Positions 33,380-45,895 of a stretch of DNA of 64,000 bases are shown here, piece after piece. The translations under genes were made by a program, and so were the position numbers. Under the pieces are notes generated by a model. The model was given only the letters and a program-made list of their open reading frames with translations. It searched no databases and had not been told where the DNA came from. Positions within the stretch are counted from its first letter, which is position 1; each line of letters starts with the position of its first letter. Source of the stretch: Parelaphostrongylus tenuis (taxonomy: Eukaryota; Nematoda; Chromadorea; Rhabditida; Metastrongylidae); contig JAHQIW010005206.1 in assembly GCA_019055375.1 (NCBI GenBank), forward strand, positions 81,240-145,239, written 5' to 3'.

Positions 33380-35330
33380 CATCGAATAGCTCAGAGGCTG
33401 ACGGGGAATAAGATTTTAAGAAGAATGTACCAATATGTGGAAGCAATTGGAAAACGTGTCAGAGTTGGTGAGAGAAAAACAAAACATGAAAGCATCAGGG
33501 CCTGCTGTGAGAAAAAGAAATGCTACACTTTGGTGACATTCCCATCGTACTGCTCTGCGAAATCAAAGTTGACGCTTCCAACAACCCAGCAGATGTAACA
33601 CTAAACTGATTCTTCCTTATTCACTTTCCTAAGAGATAAGAGTTTCAAAGTTTCTAGGAAACAAAATTTGTTATTTGTTAAGTGAAACGTTATTTTGTCT
33701 GTGCGTGGTTACGAACTCATCAGCGATTAATCTCGTGTCATAGAATCAATTAAATAATCCGAAGTGTTATTCTCTCGATGATAAATGTGTATATCCTATT
33801 TACGTCACAGTGTGAGGTGATTCATAGCAGAAATCAGCAAATGATCAATTCAGTTCGTCTAAAGCTCTCGAAATATTGCAAAATGTTTTCCCGAAAAGAA
33901 AGTCTCAAAATAATTCAATTGAACCTTTTAAAAAAAGAACAGCAGGCAACTGCATTTGATGCAGTTCCTACATTTTTTCTCTAGTGGATGCCTTTAAAAA
34001 TCGTTCTGCACTTCCCCAAATCGTCTTGCAGCAAAACGCACTGTGTTTGTCCTAGAAAACACCGATTCCAATGTGTAAGCCTCATCTCACTGTTGATTGA
34101 ACAAGTGTGTGAAGGTGAACTTCTCTCACACCAACTCAGTAGCTACAATTTTCTGACCAGCTATAATAAGTGCTGCTTAAACTGTCTTGCAAATAACAAA
34201 ACAAAACGCAAGCTCGTCAGCGTTGAAGAATTATTAGCTGCGTCATGAGACTTTTCTACTGATCGGTGTTTGAAGCTGAATAATTAGCTCAGTGTTGTAC
34301 CATTTTCCACATTGCAATTGTTTCGTGCTGTAGCAGCTCCTTGTTGAAGAAATTCGCGTCGTTTTGGTTAAATGCTTAGTGACTAACAATTTACTAGGAG
34401 TATTTTCCTTGCACTTCCAATGAGATATTGTGATGAGTCAACGAATTTCGTTCAATGTTTCTCAAGAACGTTCATGTCCATCATAAAGCGATGAATGAAT
34501 CTTCAAGCCCACTCGGTGGGCAAGAAATTTCTATAGCAGCGTTAGTAATCATTCGAAAGTTCAAATTTCGGGCTAGAGACGTACCTGGCCATTTTAGAAC
34601 GACCTTTTTGTCATGCTAGAAATTCCAAAAAACCATGTTACACATCGACTGTACAATTCACCCATCACTTCTCTAGAAGCACGAAAAGCATATGAATGTG
34701 TAGAGGAAATGTTGTGGTATCAGAGTCATATGTTTCATCTCAGATCTCTTTCAAAGCGGAAAGGGAATTGCTAACTGTAGAACAGACATTGCACTTTCAT
34801 ATCAAATATAGAACGACGATAGCGTCAGCTCCTCTTGCCGCTTATAGCCGCTTCTCGTACATTGGCCAAAGAAAACACGATCGCGTATATAAATCAATCT
34901 TGTTTTCCCTGCTATTCTGCAGCGGAATGGTGTTTCCAGGAAATGAGCATATTGTTGGAATCCTTGAATCTTATGCTATCGAATGTTTTTTTATAGTGTA
35001 AAGAAAGAGCTCTGTTCGGTGATGTGTAAAACAAAATGTTTTCCTTACCCTAGAGCGCTATCAGAAGAGCTTTTCCAAAGAGCAAATACATTCCTAAGAG
35101 TCTACGAAAGGAGTTTTGTCCAGCGAAGTACAACGAGATTAGGAAAAACGAGTGGCTGTGTAAAAAATATTTTATTTCGGATTTTTTCAGCGTTAAAAAA
35201 TGGAGGTTTTGAAAAACCGGTTAAGAATGGGCAGAGGTTTAAGCTTTTGAATGATTACTGACACTCCTATGAAAAGTTCTTGTCCACTGAATGGCGTCAC
35301 ATATTCATTGGTTCCCACGTAATGTACAAA
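33380..35330. repeat. Mixed degenerate repeats incl. S-family
   Basis: 33,400-33,640 aligns with 20,940-21,190. 34,460-35,330 carries S-family blocks ('aatcattcgaaagttcaaatttcg', 'taagcttttgaatgattactgacac'). 34,290-34,380 repeats the 'gtgctgtagcagct' motif seen at 11.0 kb. No gene. Confidence 0.4.
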
Positions 35331-35334
35331 TATC

Positions 35335-37420
35335 CTATAGAATCATTTTATTGAAGATGTGGAAATAGAAATGTTTCACATCACTGGTTTGTGTAACTTT
35401 ATATAATATCCAGTCGATACTTTTGAGAATCATACCATTCGTGATGATTTCTCTAAAAGTTATTTGACTTGGTAAGGGCCAGTTTTCTCCAAGATGCAAA
35501 TATCGGCCCCACATAAAACTCATATCAGAGTGAATCAGTCAATTTCTATAGTCAAAGAAATAAAAGGTACATCAAACTAAAAGGTGGACATCCGTCGGTT
35601 TCCTATTCGCTACATAGTAATTGTGCGCCCCATAGGGGAGGGCGTGTGTGATTCGATCTCAGTCAGTTTTCATAACATTATCGTTATGAGCAGGTGCCTA
35701 ATAAACCCGAAGAATCTTTTTAGAACATCTCTTGAAGGTAAACGCCGTTGTGTACTTGCTAAACATCAGCTAATCAAACTCCTGGAAGATGAATTACCAC
35801 CAAAAAAGGGAGTAACTGCGTCCGATAATTTCTCAGGGACCATTACCCCTTGTGACGCCAGGTCCTTCTAACGTGGCTGGAGTCTTGAATACAAGGGCAG
35901 CGCCAAACACTCAATCGTTTGCGTGATGCTTTATCTTACTTGTTCCGTCTAGATATTACGGCTGTAACAATGAACATAGCACGACAACAGCTGCCGCGGA
36001 TTCCAGTATAAATCGTATCATCGTGGATGTGATGAGGAGAAACCGTTGATACTCCAGTAGTTGTTATGACTTATAATCTCATGTTTGTTCAAAAAAAAAG
36101 TATTGATTATTCATCAGCACTGACATGAGCCGCCGCTTAACTATAGCTAGTTGTTGCAGAGATATCAATTCAGTCACCTCTTGCAATTCTTACGAAACTC
36201 CTTGAGCACTAATTGGCACATATATGTGCTATCGTTCGCCACGTCGTACGCTGATTTGCAGCGGAAATGGAGAGCTCTATTTGCTAAATTGAAATTTTGG
36301 CAGCGTATTATCATCATTAAATTATGGCATACTACAGAAGACACTTTCATAAATGTAATTTTCAGTAGAAGGAACATCCATGTGTCGACAATAGTCCTTG
36401 TTTCAACGAAAACAACATATTGCGAAGAAGAACATATTTTTAGTAGTTATATGACATTTGCTTTTTAGTGTAAGTTTATATAGTAGACCGAAAACTTAAA
36501 AAAAAATTCAGATTATGATAGTAAGCTTGGTTTATTAAACAATCTTCAAACTATGTTTTGCTAGCCAAAAAAGATGTGTTGCTTTCGGAGTGCGTCGTAC
36601 TCAATTTAGTGGTGCAGTTTTGATGCTCAACAAAGTTTCTCACTAGGGAAAAGCAGGTTATATTGTAAGGGGTTCCTGGAATGTTTTTTTAGTAAGAAGA
36701 ACAATCAGTTTTCCTAGAAATCTTTACTTTTCAATGCGAAAGCAATATATGCGAATTTAACGAGAATCAAATTATTTCCCCATATCTCTTTCGGAAACGT
36801 TGTGCAAATGTATTCCTAGAACATGTTCTCTACGATGGACGACCATTAGAAGAAACCTATATTATAAAAGGACTTTTTAGTAGGTCTGTGACCGGAGTAA
36901 GCTTGATAGAGATTGCATTCGTCTACGGAAATACTTTAAAGATAATGCAACAGTGAATAACGTTCATATCAGATTATAAAGAAATACCATGATGATTATC
37001 ATCCATAACACATCGTAACTATAGAAGTTCCAGCTAATAAATTCCGCGAATAATGAAAAATTGCTCCAAATTTACCGAGAAGTGACATCATATTGCAATT
37101 TGCAGTATTATTTTTGATGAACGAATTTCGGCTTTTGAATCATCCTTGAGCGGTCGGTTGATTCTCTTTCATACCTGTGCTTTTGATTTCGGCCTAACAC
37201 CATCGCTGAATCAACTAGTAGGAAGCCCGGCCGAGGATTCGTCACCGAAATCCATTCTTTGGAAGCGGCATCATGAAACCTGAAGCCCTTGCATTTCTAC
37301 GCAAGAAGCGAAGGAATATTATATGCACGACTAGCTATATACCATTTGGAATATGTGATGGGGTCCGCACAACTAGTGAAGACGGACCATCTTAGTATCC
37401 TAACTAAGTAAGCATTTTCG
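35335..37420. repeat. Dispersed repeat F, large diverged copy
   Basis: Collinear with 53,640-54,590 in several blocks: 35,580-35,640 with 53,780-53,840, 35,700-36,060 with 53,940-54,280, 36,100-36,380 with 54,585-54,870, and 37,130-37,420 with 54,335-54,590 (block order changed for the last). The minus strand around 36,040-35,930 reads MIRFILESAAAVVVL next to a GTAAG, a possible exon 1 with a leader, but frames do not hold across copies. Confidence 0.5.
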
Positions 37421-38334
37421 ATGAACAGATCATTGTTTCGCTGGTACTTCTTGTATTAGTAACTGAGACCGCCTTTTCCCAAATCTCGTCACACTTCAGT
37501 ATTTCCTTAATTTCTTCTCAACTCAGAGGCAGGGTTCTATAACAAAATTTATTCCAATATAACCAGTAACATCAGGTATGCCGCATATTTTCATTATTCA
37601 TAGTATATATCCTCATATTCCATACTTTGCGAGCTGTTGTACACATCACACTCAAAGTATTGCGGCTGAAACGAGTTTGACTTGCACAGTTGCTGCCGAT
37701 GAGAGTTGACGTGAGCTGACATCCTAGGAGCAGAATTGTTCTGATACAAAGTTCCTTGATAGGTCGGGAATCTAGATTGATAGGTAGTTGAGTTTTGCCT
37801 TTAGTACCAAACGCAGGGTTCGTAATACAGCAATGATTCGTTTGACGTAATGTTTGGAAGTTTATAAGATATATGTCTGCCTTATGAGGACCTCTTATTT
37901 GAGCAGTAGCAGTGCGCGACCCTTAAGAATGTTTTTCATAGTTTTATAGTTTTATATCATCATACGACATATGAATAATGAAAGTTCACGTTTTCAACAG
38001 ACTGTGAAGATAAGCTGTCACATTTGTATGCTGACTTCGCAAAGACGAAAGACAGACTTATTTTCAGATAACCTCCATACATTAGTAGATAGAAATCGAC
38101 AAAAATCAGTACGCTTTCTCTTTATAAACACTTCAAATGGATGATGTCATGGTTTAGTAAAGAGGTAGTTGTTTGAATCCCAACGCTAGCATGGGTGAAC
38201 AAACTCTGTGTTATCGTTCTTAACACCGTTATGATGTTAGCTTGCATATTCTCAGTTCTTTGGGATATTTACACTAAATCGACATCGAATACATAAATTG
38301 CAAGTCTCCGTTAATGAAAAATATATTCGACAGG
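37421..38334. other. No gene seen
   Basis: A box B-like 'gtttgaatccc' with a T2-like tail ('gggtgaacaaactct', 'aacaccgttatgatgtt') at 38,155-38,245 suggests an old SINE. Otherwise featureless. Confidence 0.3.
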
Positions 38335-38985
38335 CGTTAATTGGCCCTGAACGCTGATAACAATTGAGTCCGGTAGTACAGATTACGGATCTTTTACCTC
38401 ATGCGGACCCATTTCCAACGCTTTGAGGAAAATGCACTTCCTGCTCTTTTGGAGACTTAGCAATTATTCGATAGCTAAAATCTCGAGGATTGCAATGGTG
38501 CACTTGTTCTTCAGTATGACTTTTGGTGCGCAGAAACGGTAGAAATGAAATCATGTTCCACACTGAAGCATTTTCCGCTGGAAAAAAGCTTTTCCTTTAG
38601 ACTTAGTAATGGCTCGGTAGCTCAAATTTCGGCGATCATAATACTATACCCTGTCCTCAAAAAGACTTCTTAATACGCTGTATGAGCCAAAAGAAAATTG
38701 TGTTTCGTACTGGACGCGCATTTTTTGCTCCGTTGCGGGCTGTGATGTCGATCGCGCGGTTGATTCAATGCATAAGGAGTTTTACATGTAGCGTACGATT
38801 TTTGCTATCACATTCACAGTTTCCTCTCCGCTTTGGAAAGACTCAAGGCAGAACATATGAGTTTGAAATACAAGATTTCTGCGCGTCGAGTGTGAGACCC
38901 GATTTTCATTTGGACTGCTACAACGCAATAAGTATTCCTCATAAGTCTAAATATACTGTTAAAGTTCTCTACATTAAAGCTATCT
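38335..38985. repeat. Dispersed repeat G, copy 2
   Basis: Second copy of the repeat at 20,085-20,720, same orientation, moderately diverged. Confidence 0.6.
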
Positions 38986-39372
38986 AATAATCACTAGAAG
39001 TCTGAAGGTAGAAGCAGCACATTAAGTGGATCAACTTCGAAATAAAATGTACCATTGCAATTCTAGAGATCCATACTATCGAATGACTACTAGATTGTAA
39101 GCGTAAGCAAGAGACGCGTTTTTTCCAAGAGGTAAAAATGAGTGCGGACCGGGAAAAGCACTTACGAGACAGTAATGGGGAAGTTCAAAAAAATAAATGC
39201 TATATCAACGGGTTAGAACGGTACTATATTTATTTTGGTGTTGAGAATTACGAGCAAAGAAAAAAGGAACAATATGCAAAAAAGCAGAAAACGGATAACA
39301 GGGAAAGAAGAAAACACGAACAAGATTTGTTCGGAAAAAACCCAGAAAAACAGGAGAACGCATAAACCAATA

Positions 39373-39610
39373 AGTGTCCACAAACTGTTCGTCCGAACTC
39401 GTGATCTACTGAAAATGATTTGCAGCCGGTAAAGTGGAAGTATGAAAAAAAAACAGCCAAACAAAAGAAATGATAAGAGTTCACAACTGCTCGATAAAGC
39501 CGGAGATCTACTGACCATGATTTACGGTCGACAACATGGACATATGGGGTCACAAACTGCTCTTTCCGACAGGTGTCCCACAGTCTGTGATCTGCAGGTG
39601 CTCATATAGG
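39373..39610. repeat. Imperfect ~100-bp tandem repeat
   Basis: Three successive starts: 'cacaaactgttcgtccga' (39,380), 'cacaactgctcgataaa' (39,481) and 'cacaaactgctctttccga' (39,550). The first two are followed at a similar distance by 'gatctactga..atgattt'. Short degenerate array of unknown origin. Confidence 0.45.
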
Positions 39611-41496
39611 ATTGTGGATGATAATTTTAGTAAGCAGAACACAACAACGAGCAAGTGAAGCAGATTAATGATTATGAATCGGATACGAGTTGAGACGAGA
39701 TCTACCCTCCACCTACTTTCTCCGTTTGGTAATGGCAACAACTAATTGGTATATTGCTATTTGCAGAACATTTGGACGATGCCGGCGGTAGATCAATAGG
39801 ACAAAACTCGCTATAAAGGTGGAACTTCCGATGACGTCAATCGTTTGAGCAGCCACCGCGTGTAGTGATAAACATTATCATATGGACAATGACAGTTCTA
39901 TTGCAGCACGTTTACAGAGATTGATGAGACAAGTGTGGCGATAAGAATGAGACATGAGTTCAATTCCCGCCCAGGGTTCACAGTCCTGCATTCATTTAGT
40001 GTTTTTGAATAATATACCTATAACATTATAACACTGTTACTAGGACGGAAAACAAGAAAATTTTGGATTCTCAAGATTATTCCTAATAGTTTAGATACAC
40101 TTGGAGGGATTCCTTCCAATCGACTATGATTGAGACATTGCTTAGAAGGATCAGTCTAGTCTGATAGAATGTTTCAGGTCGTTCAGAGGTTTGATATGCG
40201 ACTAGTATACATACTATCAATAGCAGCGGTGCCACAAATGTATCTGTTTAGTTGAAGTGGAAAAACCACTTGATGTTCAGTCTAAACTGATTTTTAGCCG
40301 ATGGTTTATGGCTGTTACGGAGCATATAACAATGCCGTCCAATCCACTATCTTTAATACTTCGTTTCAAGAATTCAAAATATTATATCAGAAAGTTTTCG
40401 AGAATTTCAGAAATATAGGTATGTTAGTGATTTCGTAACTGCAAAAACATCCACTAAAAACCATTCTAGACTGCCACATTAAGTAATTATTTATTTAATC
40501 TGAAGCGGTACATCTGCGACACCGCTGTTATTACTAGTAGGATGTTTCCTTCATGTGGCAGTGATGAGGCGTGAGAGATCATGAAACGTACGTATGCACG
40601 TATGCCACTAGCATATCTAACCTCTAAAAGACTGTAACTCTATCGAACTAAATTTATATGCATTGTTTATCCACAACATTTGACACTCGCCTTTGAATAA
40701 AGCGCAGTTCCCTTTTTCTCGTATTCTATAGCACCTCGAAGACCATATCGCTACGTCATTTGTCATTGTTTTGTCATCAGATATATTAGGGAAACCACGT
40801 ACCGCACCTTATGAGAAGTTTTAATATTTTATTTCATAGAGAACTCGGCCACAATGTTTGTGAGTGAGTTCAAAATGTCGTCAAAACAGCAAATACTGCC
40901 CTGATACTTTTGAGGTGAGTTTCATTTGAGAGTTTAATGACTTCTATAAACATAGACTACACCGACCCCGTATTTTGGCGGTCTCCACGGATGTCACTTC
41001 TATTTTATTCGGAACCCATTGTGATGTTCTGCTCATCCTTCAAAAAAATGCCCCACCTCATGTCGAAGAACGTGCGTCTTCGCAAATACGAAGTACGAAA
41101 AAAGTCTTACTGTTGAGGGATGTGAGATTGCGAGTACAGCTTAATCATTTGGAACTGACAGGGTTAGTTAGTCTCAGTTATGATTTATGCGAATTAGTTC
41201 ACAAAGTTGAGCCACATCGAGGTGAATTTTAAATGTAGTTTGAGCTCCATCCAGTTTTTTCAAGATGCCCGAATGATCGTGAAGGAACTAGCTTGATCAT
41301 CCATGCTGGTTCAACACACTTTCCCGACATGAGACTTTTCCACTTGTTGGAAAGCACACTTCATTGGAGATAAGTGAATACATATTGAGTCTATAAAAGA
41401 ACGTTAGGTGGCTTACGTCTCTCTTTTCGTCCTCTTGCATATGTCAGTACCACTTTTCGAAACGCAACTGCACGAAATGTTATATCAGCTCTGTGC
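39611..41496. other. No gene seen; SINE-like trace
   Basis: A box B-like 'gttcaattccc' at about 39,958-39,968 and a tail with 'aacattataacact' near 40,023 suggest a decayed SINE. The rest is AT-rich and unassigned. Confidence 0.3.
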
Positions 41497-41539
41497 ATGG
41501 GGTCGAAAATGGATTGTGACAGTAAAACGGATGAGCTAG

Positions 41540-41720
41540 TTAATCATGTGATAAAAACAGCTGTGGATATTATGCCAAAAGAATGTGAGAGTGACTCTAC
41601 TAGGTTGCAACATTCTTCAGGAAGACCACATACGCGGTGCGTGGACATGTTCACAACTACGTCAACGAGTTGCATTGATAGCAGTAAACGATTGACGCGT
41701 TATGGGATAATACTCCAACA
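41540..41720 (+). mobile_element. Possible RTE LINE C-terminal remnant
   Basis: The peptide IKTAVDIMPKECES...SGRPHTRCVDMFTT resembles the end of RTE proteins ([13 protein letters not shown]...[12 protein letters not shown] in the 6-kb copy) with an insertion between the blocks. Single weak match. Confidence 0.35.
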
Positions 41721-42021
41721 CTTTCACGACTATGCAGCTTTTGTAGTTCACTTTGTGTCCGCACTGAAGTTCGTGCAGACACTACGACATCCGGTGGATC
41801 TTTATTCACTGCTGTCGCCTCCTTGACTCATCGGCTGTCGAACTAGTTTCTTTCAAAAGACATCGTCCCATATGCTTTGGAACTTCAGTGACTGATCGCC
41901 TATTGAGTACTGTTCCAGTGTGCTGACTTACACTAGAACACTTTACAGTGAACCAAGCGGACCACTACAAAGGAAATGATTCTAGTAAAAGCTGAGAACA
42001 GAAGAAAGTATAGGGTTCGCG

Positions 42022-42540
42022 TTATTTTCCAGTTTTCCTCTTATGAAAGGTTCAACAATTTTCAAAGCCGTTGATGGAATAATGAGGGTGAATTTGTGGT
42101 ACGGCAACAAATCGACTATGGGCAACTGGATTAAGCGATTCAAAAAAGGTTGTTTTGATCTTGAATGGCATGCGTCGTTCTGACCGGCTAATTTTTGAGT
42201 GAAAGTAACTTACATGTCACTTCAAATGCTGAGCCTTCATCGATCATTCGTAATTTGGTTGAAGAACTTGGTGTTTCGCAACGGACCGTTGTCAAAGAGT
42301 TCCACCAATTCGACTTTGTCCACAAGAAGCCTCGCCAGGAAATGCAGGAGCTTATACGATTATGGCTGCTTTCGATCAATGTAACACTTTTCGAATGGCC
42401 GTCGATTTGCGTCGTTCAATGAAGTTGGAAGGCAAATCAAGAGTTTTTCGACTCAGAGGAGCCGGAATAGTACTCCGAGCAGATCCGGATTCTTGCAGAG
42501 CGATGTCAGAAAGCTGTGAACAATTGTAGTTTATACTTTA
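42022..42540 (+). mobile_element. Mariner transposase remnant, internally deleted (copy 2)
   Basis: Plus strand: WIKRFKKGCFDLE, NAEPSSIIRNLVEELGVS, QRTVVKEFHQFDFVHKK (two helix-turn-helix parts), then directly YGCFRSM, NEVGRQIKS and FDSEEPE.YSEQIR, ending ERCQKAVNNCSLYF like the mariner C-terminus. The catalytic middle is absent, as at 31,132-31,720, so this deletion preceded the duplication of the region. Confidence 0.7.
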
Positions 42541-43735
42541 AACCCTTTCAAAACCACGTGTACCATCCATGTTCGTGGTTTTATCGTTAAGCACAGAATT
42601 TTCACTGGAATTTAGTAGTCATTCGATAACTAAAAGTTTTGCGGTTCTGACGATATTTCTGGTTTTTGAAAGCCCGCTTCTACTAAGATGTATCCACGGA
42701 GAAAATTTTGCGTTTCTTCTTTAATTTTTCACTTAAACCTCAGTGGTCACTCGATAGCATAAAAAATCGCTATTCTAGATACAATTTTCAATCTTGATTC
42801 AAGTATTAATCGAAGCTATTTAGGGGGCTGTAGCAACGACGAACGAAAATTACGTTTCGCCTTCGGAGTACATTGCATGCTTTGCCATCTTTTATGCCTG
42901 GCTATACAATAGAATTTGATAATCATTCTATTGCTCAACAAGTGTGAACTTTGAAAGCTATTTTGTTTTTCCTCTGGAGTGACTTTTCAATGCGCTGTAG
43001 CAAGAAAATTAAGATCACGTTTCACACTCTATGTAATTAGCTCGTCGATTGAACTTCCCAGTATGTGTATGGGTACTTGTTTAGTGAAATTCGTACACTA
43101 GAGACAATTTATGCAAAAAGAATAATATGTTACTAGAAGGCTTCTAAAGAAGTCTTTTTCAGCAAAAACGATGCCCGGGTGTCCTGAAAATTTCCCCTTC
43201 CAATACGGGATCCACATTGATAAGACAACAATGCATGTTCAATTTTACTTCTTATTTTTTGACGATATTTAGAAGTGTGATCAAAAACATTTTATTCAAT
43301 GTATGACTTTTCAAAAAGTCTACGTGCTGCGACTTTTAGCAAGCTGTACTACAAAGTAGTGCAAATAATAAGAAGTGAACGGATCTGTTATAAAAAAGCG
43401 TGGTAGTTTATACATATCCTTACCCATATTCAACGTATTTTTTATTCTTCCTGACGTTTTAGTAATTATTCGACAGTTTGAATCGTGAAAATTTGAACGG
43501 TGCGTTTTAATTTTGAATAGGCTTTTTATATTATGCAACAATAGTATAAACAAATTTTTTTTTACACTCAAGTGTCCTGCGCTGGATACAGCTTATCATT
43601 CAAACCTTCAACATCCGTTCGACAATACAAATCGCAGTAATTTCAATAATATTCTTAGTTTTACGCCATTACACTTAGATGGATAATGGGTTTCTCACTC
43701 AATGCCGTGTCGAGCTTAGGAAAGGTAATGTTCAG
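42541..43735. repeat. S-family repeat, inverted duplicate of 29.8-30.9 kb
   Basis: Reverse complement of the P3 intron repeats: 42,830-43,020 matches 30,580-30,760 and 43,570-43,735 matches 29,820-30,010 in inverted order. It has no SINE, so the SINE at 30,886 is probably a later arrival. Confidence 0.5.
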
Positions 43736-45190
43736 GTTTTTGATGTTCTTGAGCTCCAAGCTCGCAGAGCACTCCTACCTGATGCTGTAATCTCGGCCAT
43801 TTTGGGTCAACTTACTGTGAACATCACTTACGAGCGTGTCAGGCAGTTTCCCTCGATTTAGCGGATGAAGCTCCACGTGGGTGTTTGATTTCGAATATCC
43901 TGCTGAATGATGGGCGAAAATATAGCTTGAATGTGCGAAACCGCATTTGTAATTGTCCAAAAAAAATGAAACATTAGATCATTATTGGATAACGTTTCAA
44001 AATAAGAGGAGAACTATTATGTTTGTTCTCAAGCAAAAACGTTCATACTCAATAAGGCTTTTCAACGAGTTTTCTCATATCTTATTTTCCTGCAAATGAT
44101 ATAGCACTCAGTGTGCCCGCTGACTGTTCGAAGGATTTTCAAATAAAAATCAATGCTCAAAAATATTCTTAGCTTTTGAATATTTCCATTATCATTTAAA
44201 AATATGCCTTTTGAGACTTAAGCTTCCTTTCAGCCGATGAGGATAATAAGAGCTGTTCCATCATCGGTAACACAGCGACGGGAATCTGCAATAGAATGGC
44301 GGCGGGGCAGGCGGCGCCGCCCCGTTCATGTGCAGACCAAGGCGCGACAATAATGCCTGTTGCGGCCACACACGTCAATCTCCGGAACTCTTTCGGTTTG
44401 AATGACAATATCTTATATGTAACTTTGTTCTGTTGAGAAAAAATCCTGGCTAGACCACAAGCTTCCTCGTGGCGAACTCGTCGAGAATGAGGTGGCAAGA
44501 TGAAATGAATAGGGCTCTTCGACTGTTGGCTTCAGGTCCATTTGGGTGGCATTTCATTTTGGCATCCGCCATTCTCGACGGCAACTAAAACTGAACAAAA
44601 ATGTGCTCAAAACAAACATTTTTACTTGACCAAATTTATTGTGCCATCAAAGCAAAATAAACAGGAAATTTACGTGATTTTCAATTGCTCAGTAAGGCAT
44701 ATAACATACAAGTGTGGAATATAATGAGCTTCTTTTTAATGCTTACTTTAAAAAGAAACTGACAATTGTGAAAATTTTGTTCTGAAGAAACCTCTCTTCG
44801 TTACTAATTTAGAAAAATTCTTTGATCGTTGTTTCACTTCCATCCGCAAAGTGATTATTCATAGAAGAGTCATAAGGTTTGATACAATAAGAAATCAAGA
44901 TAAATAAGTAAGATGGGATCTCTCAGAAGTCAATTCGAAAAAATGACTGCAAATGAATAGAAGTGAATAAATGGAAGGTTTACGGTTAACGAACCAAGAT
45001 GAACGCGTCCGAAAATCAAGGAAGATCGTTTAATAAATTCTCATATTCTATAATCTTTTCGGAGCGATCACTAATAGGGAGCGGCGCAGCGCTGATCTCT
45101 CGCGCTGCAGTCGATGCGATCGATCTGCCAAGTGCGCAAATTCTAATTCAGGATTTTACCATATGTAAAAACGGTTTTGCGATCATTTGG
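43736..45190 (+). pseudogene. P4: secreted-protein pseudogene (inverted duplicate of P3)
   Basis: Plus strand. Exon 3 (43,736-43,876): TTCAG acceptor, VFDVLELQARRALLPDAVIS, LGQLTVNITYE, then a 7-nt net deletion shifts the frame; donor CCAC|GTGGGT as in P3. Exon 4 (44,234 to about 44,400): TTTCAG acceptor, DEDNKSCSIIGNTATGIC, GATIMPVAATHVN. Possible exon 5 around 45,040-45,180 (SIIFSERSLIGSG, similar to TITFWERPLIK on the minus strand at 28.5 kb). Exons 1 and 2 are not found. Non-functional. Confidence 0.6.
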
Positions 45191-45430
45191 TGGAATACAT
45201 GATGAGCCTTCACGAGGGTTATTTGCAGTTGGTCATGCCGGAACAATGAATTGTTTGTCAAAAATATTGTTGCACATTGCTTGCTTTATGTCACTTCAGA
45301 GATAATTAGAAACAGCTTTTCAATATAGTGAACTCAATAGCTGAGACTTTTATTTGGTTGTAGAACCTCTTTGTAGTGCCTTTTAAGTAATATGATGGAA
45401 AAAGAGTAGAGAAAATTTGACAACATATTT
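45191..45430. other. No gene seen
   Basis: Short AT-rich link between P4 and ribozyme unit B. Confidence 0.3.
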
Positions 45431-45529
45431 TGAGTCTTTTATGAGGCCTGCTACGGCACCCATGCTGTACCAGACACCATTCCAGCCTTTATTCGCCATT
45501 CCAAGATCAGGGTGAGCTGAGCCCAAAGG

Positions 45530-45592
45530 TACCGTGATACTAATGTGCCTGGAAGGGTGAAACAGCAGCTGTCAGGCACTGTATAAGTGCAA
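45530..45592 (+). ncRNA. Hammerhead ribozyme B1, core mutated
   Basis: Same place in the upstream unit as B2. CTGATGA has become CTAATGT (45,540-45,546); GAAAC, helix III ACAG-CAG-CTGT and GTC (ending 45,573) are kept. Probably inactive. Confidence 0.55.
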
Positions 45593-45834
45593 TACCAGAT
45601 CTCATAAAGGGCTCAAAACATGTTATCAGATTATCAAATTAATACAGTTCTGAGCGAGGTCTATAAATCAGTCGAAGAAAGAGGTCTGATTCATCTTGCC
45701 AGCCACGAGCTCGACTGTTCGTCACTGCAATATCGGGGGATTTTACCAACTGACTTGCGGTGATTTGTTATTAGGCGTCATTTCCTTTACATGTAAGGAC
45801 TTATCTCCCTGCAATGGAACTGCTGAACAAAAAG

Positions 45835-45895
45835 GTACCGTGCTACTGATGAGTCTGGATGGGGCGAAACAACAGCTGTTTAGTCTTGCATAAGT
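45835..45895 (+). ncRNA. Hammerhead ribozyme B2 (type I)
   Basis: GTGCTA closes helix I with TAGTCT (G-U allowed, last pair lost), CTGATGA (45,847-45,853), helix II GTC/GGC, GAAAC (45,867-45,871), helix III ACA/TGT, cleavage after GTT at 45,881. All invariant core bases are present. Confidence 0.75.

Noticed and set aside
39213..39553. Two overlapping hydrophobic minus-strand frames
   Set aside because: Antisense of a purine-rich tract; Phe/Leu/Ser runs arise from the composition.
44196..44498. Minus-strand 100-codon frame similar to the one at 29.2 kb
   Set aside because: Antisense shadow of P4 exon 4. The two shadows resemble each other only because the real exons do.
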